From Trichobilharzia szidati (lineage: Eukaryota; Platyhelminthes; Trematoda; Strigeidida; Schistosomatidae): a stretch of DNA of 64,000 nt. The translations under genes were made by a program, and so were the position numbers. Positions 1 through 11,680 of this stretch are shown piece after piece; the stretch's first letter is position 1; every line of letters starts with the position of its first letter. The notes beneath the pieces were generated by a model that saw nothing but the letters and a program-made list of their open reading frames with translations, was not told the origin of the DNA and did not search any database. The stretch lies in contig OX235274.1 in assembly GCA_944472155.2 (NCBI GenBank), forward strand, positions 36,702,052-36,766,051, in the 5' to 3' direction.

Positions 1-262
1 GATATACATAGTTTAGTAAACACCATCGTCTGATATTGGTGAGTAAATACGATCCCCAACAATTCTCAGCAGACATCAACAAGACAGTGTAATAAAGAAT
101 ACAGTTTAACACAAGAAAGTCCTTAGGCGTTATCGTTGCTTCAAAGCACACCTACAAATTTTCCAAAACGATTTCCTGTATGCACATTTAGTGACAATTA
201 CACACTGTTCACCAAAAACAAAAAAATTGATACATATTCTCATGAAAGAACTAATAACATAC

Positions 263-633
263 CTGCTCGATAGCCTGAGTTCATTTTCCACTTTACTTGT
301 CTAAAAGCTTCATGAGTTGCTATAACACCTAAAGCACTAGCACGTGATATCGACTTCCAATCACTAGAAATGTCTACTTTCCAAGTTTCTTTCAGTGAAG
401 AGTTCACAAGACATTTCTGTTCTTCAAAATCACGATCAGTAATTATTCCAGCCACACGACTAGGCAAGAAAGAAAATCCATCTATGATTCATGAAATAGC
501 ACATCAAGCTACCATGTGTTTTAGATATTCCACAAAAACCGTTTATCAGATTTGTCCAGAAATCAGGTACACCACAACCTATAGGTGTACAAACTCCCAC
601 ACCAGTTATCGCTACTCGTCGAACACCAACCAT
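263..633 (-). CDS. OXSM: Mitochondrial 3-oxoacyl-ACP synthase (beta-ketoacyl synthase), 5' part
   Basis: Condensing enzyme of mitochondrial type II fatty-acid synthesis (lipoate and acyl-ACP supply). Two exons read on the minus strand: 633-503 and 459-263, separated by a 43-bp intron (460-502, GT..AG). The first opens with MVGVRRVAITGVGVCTPIGC, the N-terminal strand and loop typical of FabF/OXSM ketosynthases (RRVVITGxGxVTPLG). The second carries VAGIITDRDFEE and a SxSxASALGVIATHEAF stretch matching the MSSPTIMAIGAAELA helix region of the family. The second exon ends in phase 1 at a GTATGT donor; no matching acceptor is seen in 1-262, so the catalytic Cys-His-His part lies outside the window. 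A strong acceptor (TTTTTAG) lies 15 nt upstream of the ATG, so an upstream exon or a spliced leader is probable. The donor was chosen because the obvious alternative (a 53-bp intron) breaks the frame. Confidence 0.72.
460..502 (-). other. 43-bp intron in the OXSM-like gene
   Basis: Read on the minus strand it starts GTGCTA and ends TTCTTGCCTAG. Removing it joins ..THGSL to IRVAGII in frame. Removing the 53-bp alternative that starts at GTAGCT gives an immediate stop. Confidence 0.55.
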
Positions 634-639
634 TTGGTT

Positions 640-924
640 AAAAAGTAGCTAAAAATGTGAAAAGGTAAACCGTTAGGGCAGTGAACAGTTACTATTAATG
701 CATATAACACTGAAATGAAGGGACTTAGAGATTGTTTCAACTTTATATGAGCTGATATCAAGAAATTGGAACTGAGTGAATTGTCTCAGGAAAAGTAAAC
801 TAATCGAAATCGACTAGGGGAAATGTAAAATGAAAAATATCACCATATTGCAGACTTTCTCAGTCACATATTCACACCTACATCTGATAGCTGTTCCTTT
901 CAAAAGACAACAGACAAGAAGTCG
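640..924. other. Upstream flank of the OXSM-like start; no gene seen
   Basis: Holds the splice acceptor at 649-650 (minus strand) and otherwise no recognisable coding or repeat signal. Confidence 0.4.
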
Positions 925-1135
925 AAATCCATGGGCCATTGAATCGGGTCCCAGTGACTCAATGGTCTACGAGCTCACTTTGTAACCGGAAAGTCCTGGG
1001 TCCAAACCCTGGCGATGGGTGCATAATGATGGAGAGTCTCAAACTAGGCTAATGGAACAGCTGTTCAGTACTCCCAGGTCTTCCAATGGTTCTCTAACCA
1101 ATGTCAGCTAATGAAGTCCTGTAAACAACGAAAAC
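925..1135 (+). repeat. Degenerate Sm-alpha-type SINE (tRNA-like head plus hammerhead relic)
   Basis: The order is the one seen in the better copies at 57230-57800: a tRNA-like region with a B-box-like GGTCCAAACCC, then a decayed hammerhead block (GAGAGTCTCAAACTAGG...), then the tail with TACTCCCAGG and AATGGTTCTCTAACC. The core GAAAC is lost here (GGAAC), so the ribozyme is inactive by inspection. Confidence 0.7.
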
Positions 1136-1289
1136 TATGCGTAAAAGGATGTTGGCTTTAAAAAACTGATCTAGGGATAAAAAGAAACTTTCGTAAACCT
1201 GAACCAAAATATGGAAGCAAAAGCCATGTATCACATGTAGGAAGATAAAAGACAGGAAAAAAATACATATTCAAAACAACGATAATAAG

Positions 1290-1815
1290 CAGAAATGGGA
1301 GGGAGGAATACTGAAATTGAAAAACATGAGGATTTAATCGATATTGGAGATCACAAACAGTCAATGCATCTACACCATTGAGAACGATTTCAAACCATAT
1401 CACCAACTGTCTCCAGTCACTGATTCTCAACACACCGAAGACCCTAACCAGGAAGCCCACACCTTTCCAAACGTGATTGGTCCAAACTAACTGTCGCAGA
1501 TTTCAGACTGACTCAATGTTTTGGTTTGAACAGTACTAGCTCTTTTCCAGTCTGATCCTACCATCTCCCGTCGAAGCCTAACCTGAATGTTGCTCACCCT
1601 ATTATACTACCCCCTATCACAGGAGATAGAATGCAGGCACCGGTGGTCAAAGACAGCTAGACTTTTCATCATATCTCCCAATTTCAATGGCCAAATCTCG
1701 CAGCCATACAGGAGGATGCGGTGAATTGCTCAGCGGTACACACACGTCCTCTAGTCGATAGCCAGCCGAATATCACGTTTACGACAGAGAAGGCGTCAGT
1801 TGACAAGTGTACGTG
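1290..1815 (-). mobile_element. RTE-like LINE, reverse-transcriptase 3' fragment (LSHVGRCRLPGW family)
   Basis: Minus-strand translation gives broken pieces of a LINE RT C-terminus: ILLYGCEIWPLK near 1690-1720 and GQTKT near 1510. The same family is readable in the plus-strand copy at 33480-33700. Many stops and frameshifts; a dead, 5'-truncated copy. Confidence 0.65.
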
Positions 1816-1849
1816 ATAATATGCACATATATGATGCTTAATTGAATAT

Positions 1850-2190
1850 CAGTTAAAAATAAGAATGTCTGTTTTCGACATAGAAATTTGCACATATGTG
1901 CGGCAGTACAAGTCGCCACTCTCCCTCCATGTAGCACACAAAGGAAGAGAAGAAAGTAGAAGGAATGCATAATATAGAGAGTAAACAGAGGTATGAGACA
2001 AAGGTATAGTAATAACGAGGAACAAAACAGTTTCATTGGAAATCATAAGTCACAAGGAGTGGATGCATCTGCGCTGTCATTGAGAACGATTTTGAGCCAT
2101 GTCACCAATTGTTTTTACCGTCCCGAGGACCCCAACCAGGAAGTCTACACCTTCCTACATGGCTTAGACCAACGTAGGAAGAATAAAATA
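1850..2190 (-). mobile_element. RTE-like LINE 3' end, second copy (LSHVGRCRLPGW family)
   Basis: The reverse complement encodes SLSHVGRCRLPGWGPRDGK and continues into the 3' UTR also seen at 33700-33880. The two copies are alignable by eye over about 330 bp in opposite orientation. It lies beside the 1290-1815 copy, so the two may be one rearranged insertion. Confidence 0.7.
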
Positions 2191-2289
2191 CAACAATTAA
2201 AAATAGCTACAACAATAGTACTTTGCTCAATATTCTTTTCTAAATATCAATATGGGGAATTCTTATATTTCTTTAATTCACAATAGATC

Positions 2290-3430
2290 ACATCAATAAA
2301 ATATTATGAGGTAAGTTGGACATGAAAAAAATGAAATGACTTCACAAAGATGACTGGTTAAATAACTCATACAACTCCAATACTGAGTCTTCGGGATGCC
2401 CATTCAATCCGAGAGCCTTCTCATTTCCCAATACATACCTCTAAACACATAACCTAAGATGAGGCACACTTGTTGGTTATATAACTTTTCAGAAGTGACA
2501 AGACATAAAATTTCTGCTGAAACTCAAGTGATTTCTTACAATGTCATACACCTAAACAGTATGACAATTGTTCTGTAAGTCTGCGATAAAACTTCAGTTT
2601 GGTGATTTCTGTTTAAATTTAATTTAACTCTAACAACACCATCTAGTATAAGAGCAGTATTTCCTCAGCGCCAGCCGTACTTACGTCAGTTGTTGTCGCC
2701 ATTTCCGAACTTAACTCACTTATTTTTTCCAGACTACATTTTGCCTTCTTAGCTATTCGTAATGTTTGATCTAACTGCTAGATTATTGCACTTGATAAGA
2801 GAAACACCACACCATTTAAGTGTTTCTGGAGAGTACTGTCACCTTTCTGTTCCCAGATGGGAATAGAAGTGTTACAGCCCAATATGAATATGTATCTAAA
2901 ATAGGAACCCTATTGTTGTTTCTTTCGTGCTTACATGCTGTCACTCCTGAAGTGTTACCAAACATATGGAACGACTGTTCCATGAAATGATCAAGTCAAC
3001 TTTAAGCTTATATTACTTATCTCGCCCACTATTTAACGAACCACATATTCAGATACTCAATTCGTTATCATAACGTTATTATTCATTATCGTAGCGCTAC
3101 CTGGCCTTATTCTTTTACTCAAGCAAAAAGGCTCTCACTTAACCACACGGTCACCACCTAACGTGCCCATCTATAACTTCCACATTCTTTTGCATACTGG
3201 TTTGAATTCTGACTACACTCTAATATGTGCTAAGTGATCATATATGTCGTCCTTAACATGATGATGTGAACAAAATGTTCGCACTTTCTAACCTGTCAAG
3301 TTATAACTTTGCACAAAATTAAAAAAGTTCAACAAAGCATGCATAAAATTGAAAACAAGTGTAATTCAGATGCCATGGAGAATGATGACTGGTAGAGAGA
3401 ATTAAATGAAGACTATAGAGGATTCTCAAG
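2290..3430. other. Unannotated stretch except a tiny candidate exon
   Basis: AT-rich sequence without a recognisable gene or repeat, apart from the ATG-plus-donor signal at 2683-2702 on the minus strand. Confidence 0.4.
2685..2702 (-). other. Candidate 18-nt first coding exon (MATTTD) of the OXSM-like gene
   Basis: On the minus strand GGAAATGGCGACAACAACTGAC is followed directly by GTAAGTACGG, a consensus donor. Joined to the acceptor at 649-650 it gives MATTTD-LLFNQ-MVGVRRVA.. in frame. The phase match alone has a one-in-three chance, so this is inference. Confidence 0.3.
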
Positions 3431-4075
3431 ATCTAGTTGTTGGCAAGGAATGCATACATCTGCGTCACAGTAAATGATTTTTAGCTAAGCCACTGTCCCC
3501 TACCATTGCTTGCCGCAATCTTCAGACAGACAATCTACACTTCCTTACGTGCCTCAAACCAGTGGTCAAAGACCTAATGGATAAGTGCAACGTTTTAGTA
3601 TGACAACTTTTTTTAACCTAATCTTGTTCCAGACAAGATTTCTTGTCGCGGGTAGCTGTGACTCGGCAGGCGTTACATGCCCTAATCAACTCAACCACTA
3701 ATGCTTCACAACTATGACGGTAGACTTAGTCAACTTTTTACCCCTAACCCGACTACTCCGAACCATATCGCCCCACCTGTCATGAAAGGGAGTACCAATG
3801 GTTGAAAACTGCTAAATATTTAAAATCCACTTTATTTCAGTCTTGAAGTAGCACAGAGAGAACTGCTGCACGGTAAATACGTCCTCTGACAGACAACTGA
3901 ATATCACGCTTGAGTCAACGATGACACAGGTTGGCGAATGGTAAGGCAGACTTTTGTTACAAACCGACTCCAAGCAACTGAAGTGGTCAGAGCACTCAGT
4001 CATCCTTAAACTATTACTCACTGCAGACAAATCTTGCAGCATTACCCTAACACTGGCGGCGACGAACTGCATACT
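3430..4075 (-). mobile_element. Degenerate RTE-like LINE fragment (LSHVGRCRLPGW family)
   Basis: Shares blocks with 1290-1815, such as TACGTCCTCTGACAG..CAACTGAATATCACG near 3880-3915 against the matching block near 1745-1785. No usable reading frame remains. Confidence 0.5.
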
Positions 4076-4084
4076 AAACCTGAT

Positions 4085-4225
4085 ATGATTATAAGCAATA
4101 AATTGTGCTCGAAACGTTATCAGTAAATATTACTGTATAACACTGGGTGACTTTATCGAAATAAAATTTTATCTATAATGGAATTATACTGCAGCACAGT
4201 GCCCAAGTTTTATCCTTGTATGCTA
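4085..4225 (+). repeat. Dispersed repeat with GCTCGAAACGT, PLE-end-like
   Basis: About 120 bp closely match 14420-14545 (GTGCTCGAAACGT, CAGTGCCCAAGTTTTAT). The trailing GCCCAA also ends the PLE at 53200-53220, so this is probably a PLE terminal fragment. Confidence 0.5.
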
Positions 4226-5420
4226 AACCTACTTAGATTCTGTCTTGAAGGGCTCAAAAGGCTTTGTCTACAGACTCTAAATCAAAGAAAACCTTCCGCT
4301 GGTGATACCTCAATCTATGGAAGACCGAATTCAACAGTGATATTTCACAATCAAACTTTACCAAAGCCTCCATCGACCAACAAAGTTGACAACTGACTAA
4401 AGGCGAAAACGTATGGCAAGTGATGGACAGTGTTAAGTATACCTGTATTCTATGACTTGTCAGTATGTAAAAGTTTGATTAATGCACTCTTGCCTGGATG
4501 TGAAACCGGTATGGTTTTCACCAGTTTGTTTTATCGGGCAACATTTGACTTTCATAAACCACAGAACCTACAATATTTAATATCATATTGAGAAAACGAA
4601 TCCCTTGTAAATTGGAATAATCAACAGTATGCAGTAATTTGAAGCAACTATCATACACGCCTGCACAGTAGTTACTACTTGACTAACTCTAGTAACAATT
4701 CATCACAGTCAATGATATCCCTGTTGTTCTGCATCGCTTTATATAAGAGGCAGCTTCTGAGAAGTCAAAACTACTGCGGCTACCCAGGCACATGACTGAA
4801 ACTACCAATTAGAGTTACGAGTAGTATGACAAAACTAAACTATGCTTTCTGTTTTGGATCCACTTAACGTTAAGCGGACTAGTACGAGCTCGTACGAGTT
4901 TCAGCGAAATCGAGTGTTTGATGATTACTGTGTGAACAATTGGCTAATTGGAGCTACTAACGCATGTATATGCGGGGGTAGCCCCACAGTAAAGCCGGTC
5001 ACTTGAGAGGATTGGGATTTTGACGATAATGGAAGAAGAGACCTCAAAACAGCAGGATCTCCCAATCCAACAAATATGGGGAAAATCGTGTGGCTATAGC
5101 CATCTTATTAACAATTTTATTACTCCTAAATTCTGATTATTTACTTAAGGTTAGTGGTAAGACAGTCGGAGCGGTTGTTATACTGTAGATTCTCCGGAAG
5201 CTTACTAACCCCTGTCTATGGCGTTGCGAAAACACACCACCAGTAAGGAGCGTTACAACGTGCCGCCCTTGAGTGGCCAGCCCGTGGCCTTGAGTGCAAA
5301 ATGTGTCCCTTTAGGTGAAATGAATCATCAAGTATCTCTAAAGTTGAAAACATCTCTTGCGCTACAGATTAAACTTTAATTTGAAGTATAAAGTGTTCCT
5401 GTTTACTCGGCCAAAGGTAG
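4226..5420. other. No gene recognised
   Basis: Short open frames only, none resembling a known family. I see no clear match to another part of the window. Confidence 0.4.
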
Positions 5421-6170
5421 ATTTGGTGAAGTTCAACAATGCGTCCCAGGAGTGTGAACACTCCAATGACCTTGAACGTATGCTAGACATTGGCTAACGG
5501 CATCTGTCACTATCACAGCTGAAATATCAACGCCATTCACCAACTAAGGAGCAAATTCCACCCAGATTACGTTTACAAGTCCTGTTTGGACAATGTGTTA
5601 TTGGCTAGTTATAGTTAGGATTAGGGTTAAGGTAAGTATTGGGGGCTGGACTTATCCGGCATGTTGGTTGAAATTTCGCTCGGCAAATTTTTTTTGTCAA
5701 TAATTTTTAATAAAATTTTGTTATATGTTTTCTGGATTGATAGGAATTCTCATTTCCCGGCTGGTTACGATGGTGTTCGCGTCATTTAATCTGACTGCGA
5801 CACGCTTAGCATATTGGTTGTAATGATTAGTGTTTCATGCTGAATGCGTCAAAACATCTCTACAATAAAGAAGATGAGGTAGTTGGGGGATAATGTCATC
5901 TACGCAAATAGTTTATTTCTTGTAGAAGCTGCAGCTTTCGACATAGTGTCATTCAATGAAGACTACGTCAAAATGTGGCTATTTTCGTGTGAAGAACAGT
6001 ACTATTTTACAAAAGAATGCTATCAGTACATGGGAATCACCTATAAATGCCAACAGAACGTAAAACCAATGTGTAAACGAACGGCTACGAACTGCAATCC
6101 AACATAACCGACTAGCATGGACGAAAATGACCTTTGAGCGTCTCACTCCATCAGTGACCTTGAGCATGCG
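5420..6170 (+). repeat. Dispersed DNA-transposon-like repeat
   Basis: The left edge has GAAGTTCAACAATGCGTCCC and CCAATGACCTTGAACG; the right edge has TTTGAGCGTCTCACTCCA. Blocks recur inverted at 12038-12180 and, for the interior, at 17870-18320 (shared GGAATTCTCAT, CTGACTGCGACAC, AATATTGGTTG-like pieces). The short frame at 5883-6107 has no recognised domain. Probably a non-autonomous element. Confidence 0.5.
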
Positions 6171-6184
6171 GGATAATTTCAGCC

Positions 6185-6300
6185 AGTATTGGGGTTAGGA
6201 TTACGGTCATAATTAACATCAATGTTAGGTTTACGGTTAGGATAAGGTTGTAATTAGGGTTAGTGTGAAGTTTAGGGTTAAGACTAGGGATAGATTTAGA
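6185..6300 (+). repeat. Degenerate telomere-like (TTAGGG)-related tract
   Basis: Repeated variants of GGTTAGGATTA, GGTTTACGGTTAGG, AGGGTTAGTG and TTTAGGGTTAAG. A smaller patch (TTAGGATTAGGGTTAAGG) lies near 5615-5635. Confidence 0.55.
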
Positions 6301-6414
6301 TTTGATGTCACTTATTTTAATTTGTTTTATTATCCACATTTTCTGGTAAGTAGTCGTCGATCCTCTTACTGAAATCCATATTAATTCAACCGAGGGCTTT
6401 TGGGAAGACTGCAC

Positions 6415-6700
6415 AACAGGATAAGAGAGATAAACGATTCACAAAAACAACTCATCTTCAGTCACCTCGGTGAATACATGTAGAGAAACTAGTCTAACTT
6501 AACAACTAATACTCCTCATTATAACTGGGACGTATTTTTGAGTCATGTCAGAGAAAGACAACTTGTTTAATGTGCTTTTCATGCGTTTTCTCGTAAATAT
6601 ACGTCATTTTTGCGCAAAAGTCACTTATTTTTATGACTGGTTGGCCGAAGGTTACTCGTGCGTTCGCACCTCTTGGTACGCTATTGTTGAACTTTCCCAT
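6415..6700 (+). mobile_element. Merlin transposon 3'-region relic
   Basis: Resembles the 3' part of the Merlin copies at 12660-12890 and 50400-50600: GAATACATGTAGAGAAA, ATGTGCTTTTCATGCGTTTTC, TAAATATACGTCA and the following GGTTGGCCGAAGG block. No DDE coding part remains. Confidence 0.55.
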
Positions 6701-6879
6701 ATATCTCACGGCTTCACGGTTCTCAGTGTTTATTTTTGATATCTTGGGTATTTGTGTTCTTTAGTCTTTGACATAGGTTGGTATTAGCTTATATCCCCAT
6801 ATTTTTACAAACATTTGGGGTTTTCATTATTATTCGTCCCTTGGGTCCCTTGTGGATAAACATTGGCACACATCTATTG

Positions 6880-7330
6880 TATTCGGTAGTCTGCCACCAT
6901 TTTCACCCGGTCTCCCCATTGCTTATAAACCTTCACTTCCGCTTCACCTCATCTCCATGCTTCCCTTGGACTTCCAAATCGTTTTTTCCAATTTGACTTC
7001 TACTCAAGGGTATGGCGCGTGATGTCACTCAACCGTCTACTCAGTAGTTTCCGAACCATCTCCATTTCCTTCTGCATACTTGTTGGACAACAGGCTGTTG
7101 ACCTAACTTCTACCAGAGTTCCTTGTTGTCTGCTTGCCTTACCCGGCAGGCCATCTGATATTCATTATCCGGCGGAGTTGTCTGTTGATGAAAGTCTACA
7201 GCAGGCGGTTTGAAATGCTTTTCATGACATGCACGCCTTGTCTCTGAGTCATATAAGACGTAAGGTCTATGAAAATAAGTTAACCACTCCACCGATAATG
7301 ACATGTAGTGCTGCAGCCTCATCTATGTAT
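6880..7330 (-). mobile_element. RTE-like LINE 3' fragment (GKRRVGRPR family)
   Basis: Blocks such as CCATCTCCATTTCCTTCTGC, TTGTTGGACAACAGG and TCTGTTGATGAAAGTCTACA match the minus-strand copies at 39830-40030, 40480-40640 and 43730-43870. Heavily decayed. Confidence 0.6.
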
Positions 7331-8270
7331 AACTTGTCTTTCCTGAGTGCAGACAGTCTCGGGCTAAGTTTACCATTAAAGAATCCTTCAATCTCTCCAA
7401 ACGGATGCCCTGGACAGGGCCATGATTTCTCGCCTGTTCTCTCACATCCTTAAGCCACTTTTCGGTAATTTGGCAAGGTAACCTTTTTCCAGTTCTGCTG
7501 CTTTCTCAATTCTCAAAGAAATTACGGCCATCAAGATATATTCCACCTGGTAACACTCATGTTGCCTGGTAAATATCCCTATGCTCGTGAACGCCGCCTC
7601 GAATCACCAACTTAATAAATATGCAGATACCTGCGAAAGGACCAATGTTCTTATATATTTCATTGAGCTCCTGTCGACGAGTTTTTCTTTCTAGTTTGGT
7701 ATTTATATTACCTCATTACAATTTCAATGTCGCCTCCTTTCTGAGGGTATTTTCCACTACTCATAGAGGTTAACTGTTAATAGAAGTCCTCCTTCTCTTG
7801 ACCTGCACATTCAGTAGGAGCATAACATCGTGCTAAAGTAACCCTTCTTCTTTTGGATTGGATCTTGCTATCACTATCCTGCAGTAGATTAGCTCTCTCT
7901 GAACAGGAGCCTTTGATACTGTTGATTACACCATTACGGGAAGTGGCTTCCATTTGAGTGACTGCAGTAGATTACTATCTCCCCATTTAATTATTTGGAG
8001 GATCCATTCAACCCACAGACCCGGCCTATTTCTTTACTATATCCTCCCATTTTTTTGGCAATCCAAGCAGACTCGTCATTCCCAGACTTTATGAGGACAT
8101 ACTTTTGCTTCTATCGAAAGAAGACATTGGCTGTTAGGCTTTCTGAATTGCTTCACTAGCAAGCGTCATTTCATCAGTTCGACTCCAGGGAAGAATATGT
8201 TTGATTTTCTATTTTGTCTTCTGCTGAAATTTCAGTTGCAATGGCAGTAGTGCTGTTTTAACGGTGGGAG
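7331..8270. other. No gene recognised
   Basis: Mixed low-similarity sequence; part may be older LINE or Gypsy material, but no protein motif is readable. Confidence 0.35.
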
Positions 8271-8320
8271 ATAGCCTGCCCTATGTCCAACCTTCCCTCT
8301 TTTCTCAGATCAGGAACGTC

Positions 8321-8620
8321 TAATAATCTGTAGGGCTTCTACAGCACTGTATGCTATGGCCACTCAGACATAGTAAGTAATTAAGAATTTCAGAGGGCCA
8401 GAACGGGAGACTAAGAGGGACCTATATCATCTTTGTGGTTCCTATGGTTTTCTCTACCTAGTGGGTGATGGATGCCCTCCTGTGGGTTTGACTATGTGTG
8501 CCCACTCCAGTTGCCCTCTGTTGTGCTTTCGAAAATAAAGGTTAATAAACATCATCAGTCTTCTACAATATTTCAAGTTATCAGTCGGTAATTTGAGAAA
8601 TTATTTTGATCGAAAAGTCA
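8321..8620 (+). mobile_element. Possible 5' LTR of the Gypsy relic
   Basis: Lies just upstream of gag-like sequence, begins TGTAGGGCTTCTACA and contains an AATAAA signal near 8534 in the position expected for an LTR. No second LTR was found, so the call rests on position and composition. Confidence 0.3.
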
Positions 8621-8819
8621 GTTTCTAAATTTGTGAGCCGGTTTCTTCTCATTATGCCTTCTATACGGTTATAGTTGACGCAGTGCATATATCTGCCTTG
8701 TGTTCGGTTGTTTTCCAGATTTATCTTCGCTTATACGTATCATTTAACTCAACCTTTTTGTGCATTATAATGTCTCATTAACTATACTCTTCCTCTGGTG
8801 AGGAGGATTCTATAGTCAC

Positions 8820-9330
8820 TACAAAAGTTAGTTTACCTAAATTTGATCTACATGACCCGGAACTTTGACTTTTTCGACCGGAGAACTACTTTGAAAGCTA
8901 CAGCGTTAAGTCTGAAACCAACAGGTATTGGGACAGGTCATCTTAGGTACCGGATCACATTAGCAAGGAAGCGCATGACCTTGGGCTTTACAACCCCCAA
9001 CGAGCATCCATACGTAGTTCTTAAGCGCGAGGGGACAAAACACCTCTCTCTGTCAGAAAACCAGCAATACAATGTTTATTGCAAGGGGAGGACATAGGAA
9101 ATAGATTCCAATCACAGTTCTCGCGCCACCTGCAGTAGCGTTTTAGGGACAACACGGTGGGGGAGACTGAACTGAGGCAAGGTTGGATGCAAGCTCTCCC
9201 CCCGGAGTATGTTCAACAGACACTGGACGCACAGGATCCTGACTCTTCCTTTGAACAGTCGGCACGCACTGCTGACCCGACACTGGAGACGAGACGACTT
9301 ACGGAAGGGCAGGTGAACCATATAAGATGA
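8820..9330 (+). pseudogene. Gypsy-type gag (capsid) relic
   Basis: Reading across frameshifts gives PKFDLHDPELW, LYNPQRASIRSS and GEDIGNRFQSQFSRHLQ, then NTVGETELRQGWMQALPP, EYVQQTLDAQD. This is the order and spacing of the capsid region in schistosome Gypsy elements (FDPxxPExWFxRTE.., GEExGxRxPSQLLRHLQ.., LRxLWLQRLPPxVQ). Stops and frameshifts show the copy is dead. Confidence 0.6.
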
Positions 9331-9479
9331 GCAAGCACCCAATAATCCCAGAACTAGTAGTCAGCGTCAGATCGTCAATGTAGCAGATGCTGAAAGTACA
9401 GCCAAAGCAGGGCAGAAGAAGTAGATCACTGGGCAGAGCACGTTTTGACTGAAGAGTAGGCCCAGATAAACTAGATCAA

Positions 9480-9850
9480 CAGACCAATTCTGTTGGTGCC
9501 TTGACAGTCACCAATTCTACTTCGAGGACAAGAACTCCCCCAGAATTCTCGGTCAATACAGGAGCTTCACTCAGTACCATACCAAAAACTAAGGCCAAGC
9601 CGGTCGACGGAAGCAACCCGTCACGCAACAGGCAACCAATGGAACCCAAACAGCAATGTTCGGACTGAAGACTATGGCCTTTGGCCTCGCGTTTAAATGA
9701 AACCTTCCATGGGTTTTCACTGTTGCTGACGTAGACCCGGCAGTCCTCGGTACAGACTTCATGGAGGGATACGACTTATTAGCTGATCCTCAAAAGAGAC
9801 ACTTAACAGCGAAGAGAACCTCCTGGCATACGAATGGTGAAACGAGCATC
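9480..9850 (+). pseudogene. Gypsy retropepsin C-terminal relic
   Basis: Contains WVFTVADVDPAVLGTDFMEG and YDLLADPQKRHL, the strand following the protease flap and the ILGxDFLxxxxLxxD motif of Gypsy proteases. The N-terminal DTG half is not readable here; a DTG-like half occurs separately at 11555-11670. Confidence 0.6.
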
Positions 9851-9899
9851 ATTCGTTAGGTCTAATCCAATCTCAGTTAGCCATTGTATGAATAACCTC

Positions 9900-10200
9900 C
9901 TGAAGAGATGGATTCGCTGTCTTCAACCAAATTCCAAAACAAAATCAAATGGAACTATATTAATGAGAAACTGTTGAAGAACCGTAGGGTTATTGTTCTG
10001 TTGTACAACGTGTACCACGCAAACGTGTTACAAACCTTCAGGTATGAGGATGACCTAACGCAAAATCGCTCATGGTTGACAAAAATGTTCATTCAAAGAA
10101 GAGATGTACAACAGCTCAATGGACCACAAATGGTGCAATTAAGAGAAAATGAAAATGGTATGTGAGGTACAGCCTTAGTGTCCACAGGCGCAGTGTAAGA
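9900..10200 (+). other. Open frame after the protease relic, unrecognised
   Basis: An 85-residue frame (9908-10165) with no motif I recognise. Its position after gag/protease relics suggests retroelement debris. Confidence 0.25.
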
Positions 10201-11540
10201 CGTTATACATTATCTCATTAATTTCTCTACGCTGGTGCTAAAGTTATGTTTATTACGAGAGGTTGACCACTTCATATGTTCTGTTGGATTGTCTGTAGTT
10301 GCTATCCAATAATAAAGATTTATTTTAGATAGTATGGGGGTAGTAGAGAAGCGTATTTAGCTCGAAAATATTTCCTCTTTATACAGGATTTAAATTTCAA
10401 GTAAGAAACTGAAGTGTATCATGTGACATCCTGTTGTTTCATACGAATAGATAACCAGTTCTGTTTTCATTTGCTTCAGGAACTGCGCGGCGTATCGTTA
10501 AAAGCTGATTAAGTATACGCCTGTGACTCCGTGTAGTGTTCGACTGATATGAATGCATTATAACAATAAGAAATTCAGAGGAGTTTAACCATTTAGACGG
10601 ATGAAAATTCTGGCGGCCCAGTAGTTTAAGCAGGTTGGTGAATTTAGCAGTGAAATTTAGGATTATCTGCACGTTTATTTTTGTTACTACATAAATCAGC
10701 TGATCTTCTGCTTGCCTCGTATTTTCGCACTAATACACTTCCTCTGTTCGTCTACTGATTTTCACATTCCGATCGAAGACTTTCTAGCAGCCCTCCATAT
10801 ATTAAAGACCGTGAAGTTGTTTCGGAAAATAGTACATGTATTCAAGTCCCATATGAAATCATGAAACTGGTGCGCCGATGTACCAACTACACCTTCCAGA
10901 GCAAATTTCAGCATGCATCATATAGTTCTTCTGATATGCCAGCCATATCCCACCGGACGAAGTTGCAGAACAGGCGCGTAACATTCTTGCGGCTCTTGAC
11001 TATTATTAACCTTACAAAAGGCTAAACAGAGATTTAATAAAGGTTACTTTTCGCCAGAGCAACAAGCCACCAGTTACCTGCTTAGTAGCACGTATCTCTA
11101 TGATGCAACCCCATCACATGTGAAAAGACCACTGGTTGGAGACTGTTATATCAGCCACAGTTACACAGGTTGCCTCGGAATGTACGGCGGGTTCTGGATT
11201 CCAGTAATAAATATGTAGCCGATGTTTCCAATCTCACCCGTGAACAGATGCCGGTATAAGTGTTAGACGTCTTGAAGAGCCTAAAAGCAATTGGATAACA
11301 TTGCTGGAACGGAAAATCGACATCTTAACAGAAGAATCCCTTACTAAAGACCTATTAAGACATCAACTTAGACAGCACAGATGTTAGCTATGAAGTCACA
11401 GCATAAACACCCACAGAACTCCGTCTAAGGTGACGGTATACCAGAATCATCGTCAATTAGGAAGCCGAGTGTGCTGCTGTTTGTCGCCCTGAGCATGTCA
11501 TTGGACTACCAGTTCAGGGAACGAAAACGTCGCCACTCGA
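10201..11540. other. No gene recognised, probable retroelement debris
   Basis: No long frame and no clear RT, RNase H or integrase motif in either strand. Confidence 0.35.
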
Positions 11541-11680
11541 TTATGACTGAACTTGCCTGCAATCGCAATATGGACGTTTACCTACTTCGTGTAAGTGACA
11601 AGGAATCAGGAGCACTGTTTTTTCTATATCCAGGTGAAGAAGTTGGCGTAATTGCACCAACAACTTTCTAAATCTCGGAG
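11541..11680 (+). pseudogene. Gypsy retropepsin N-terminal relic, catalytic triad lost
   Basis: Frame 11471-11671 ends with VSDKESGALFFLYPGEEVGV and IAPTTF. The family pattern is RDxxSGxxFLVDTGAEVSVIPPT. The catalytic DTG reads YPG, so this protease cannot be active. Confidence 0.6.

Noticed and set aside
460..512. 53-bp OXSM intron starting at GTAGCT
   Set aside because: Leaves phase 1 before an exon that needs phase 2, giving an immediate stop; the 43-bp intron fits.
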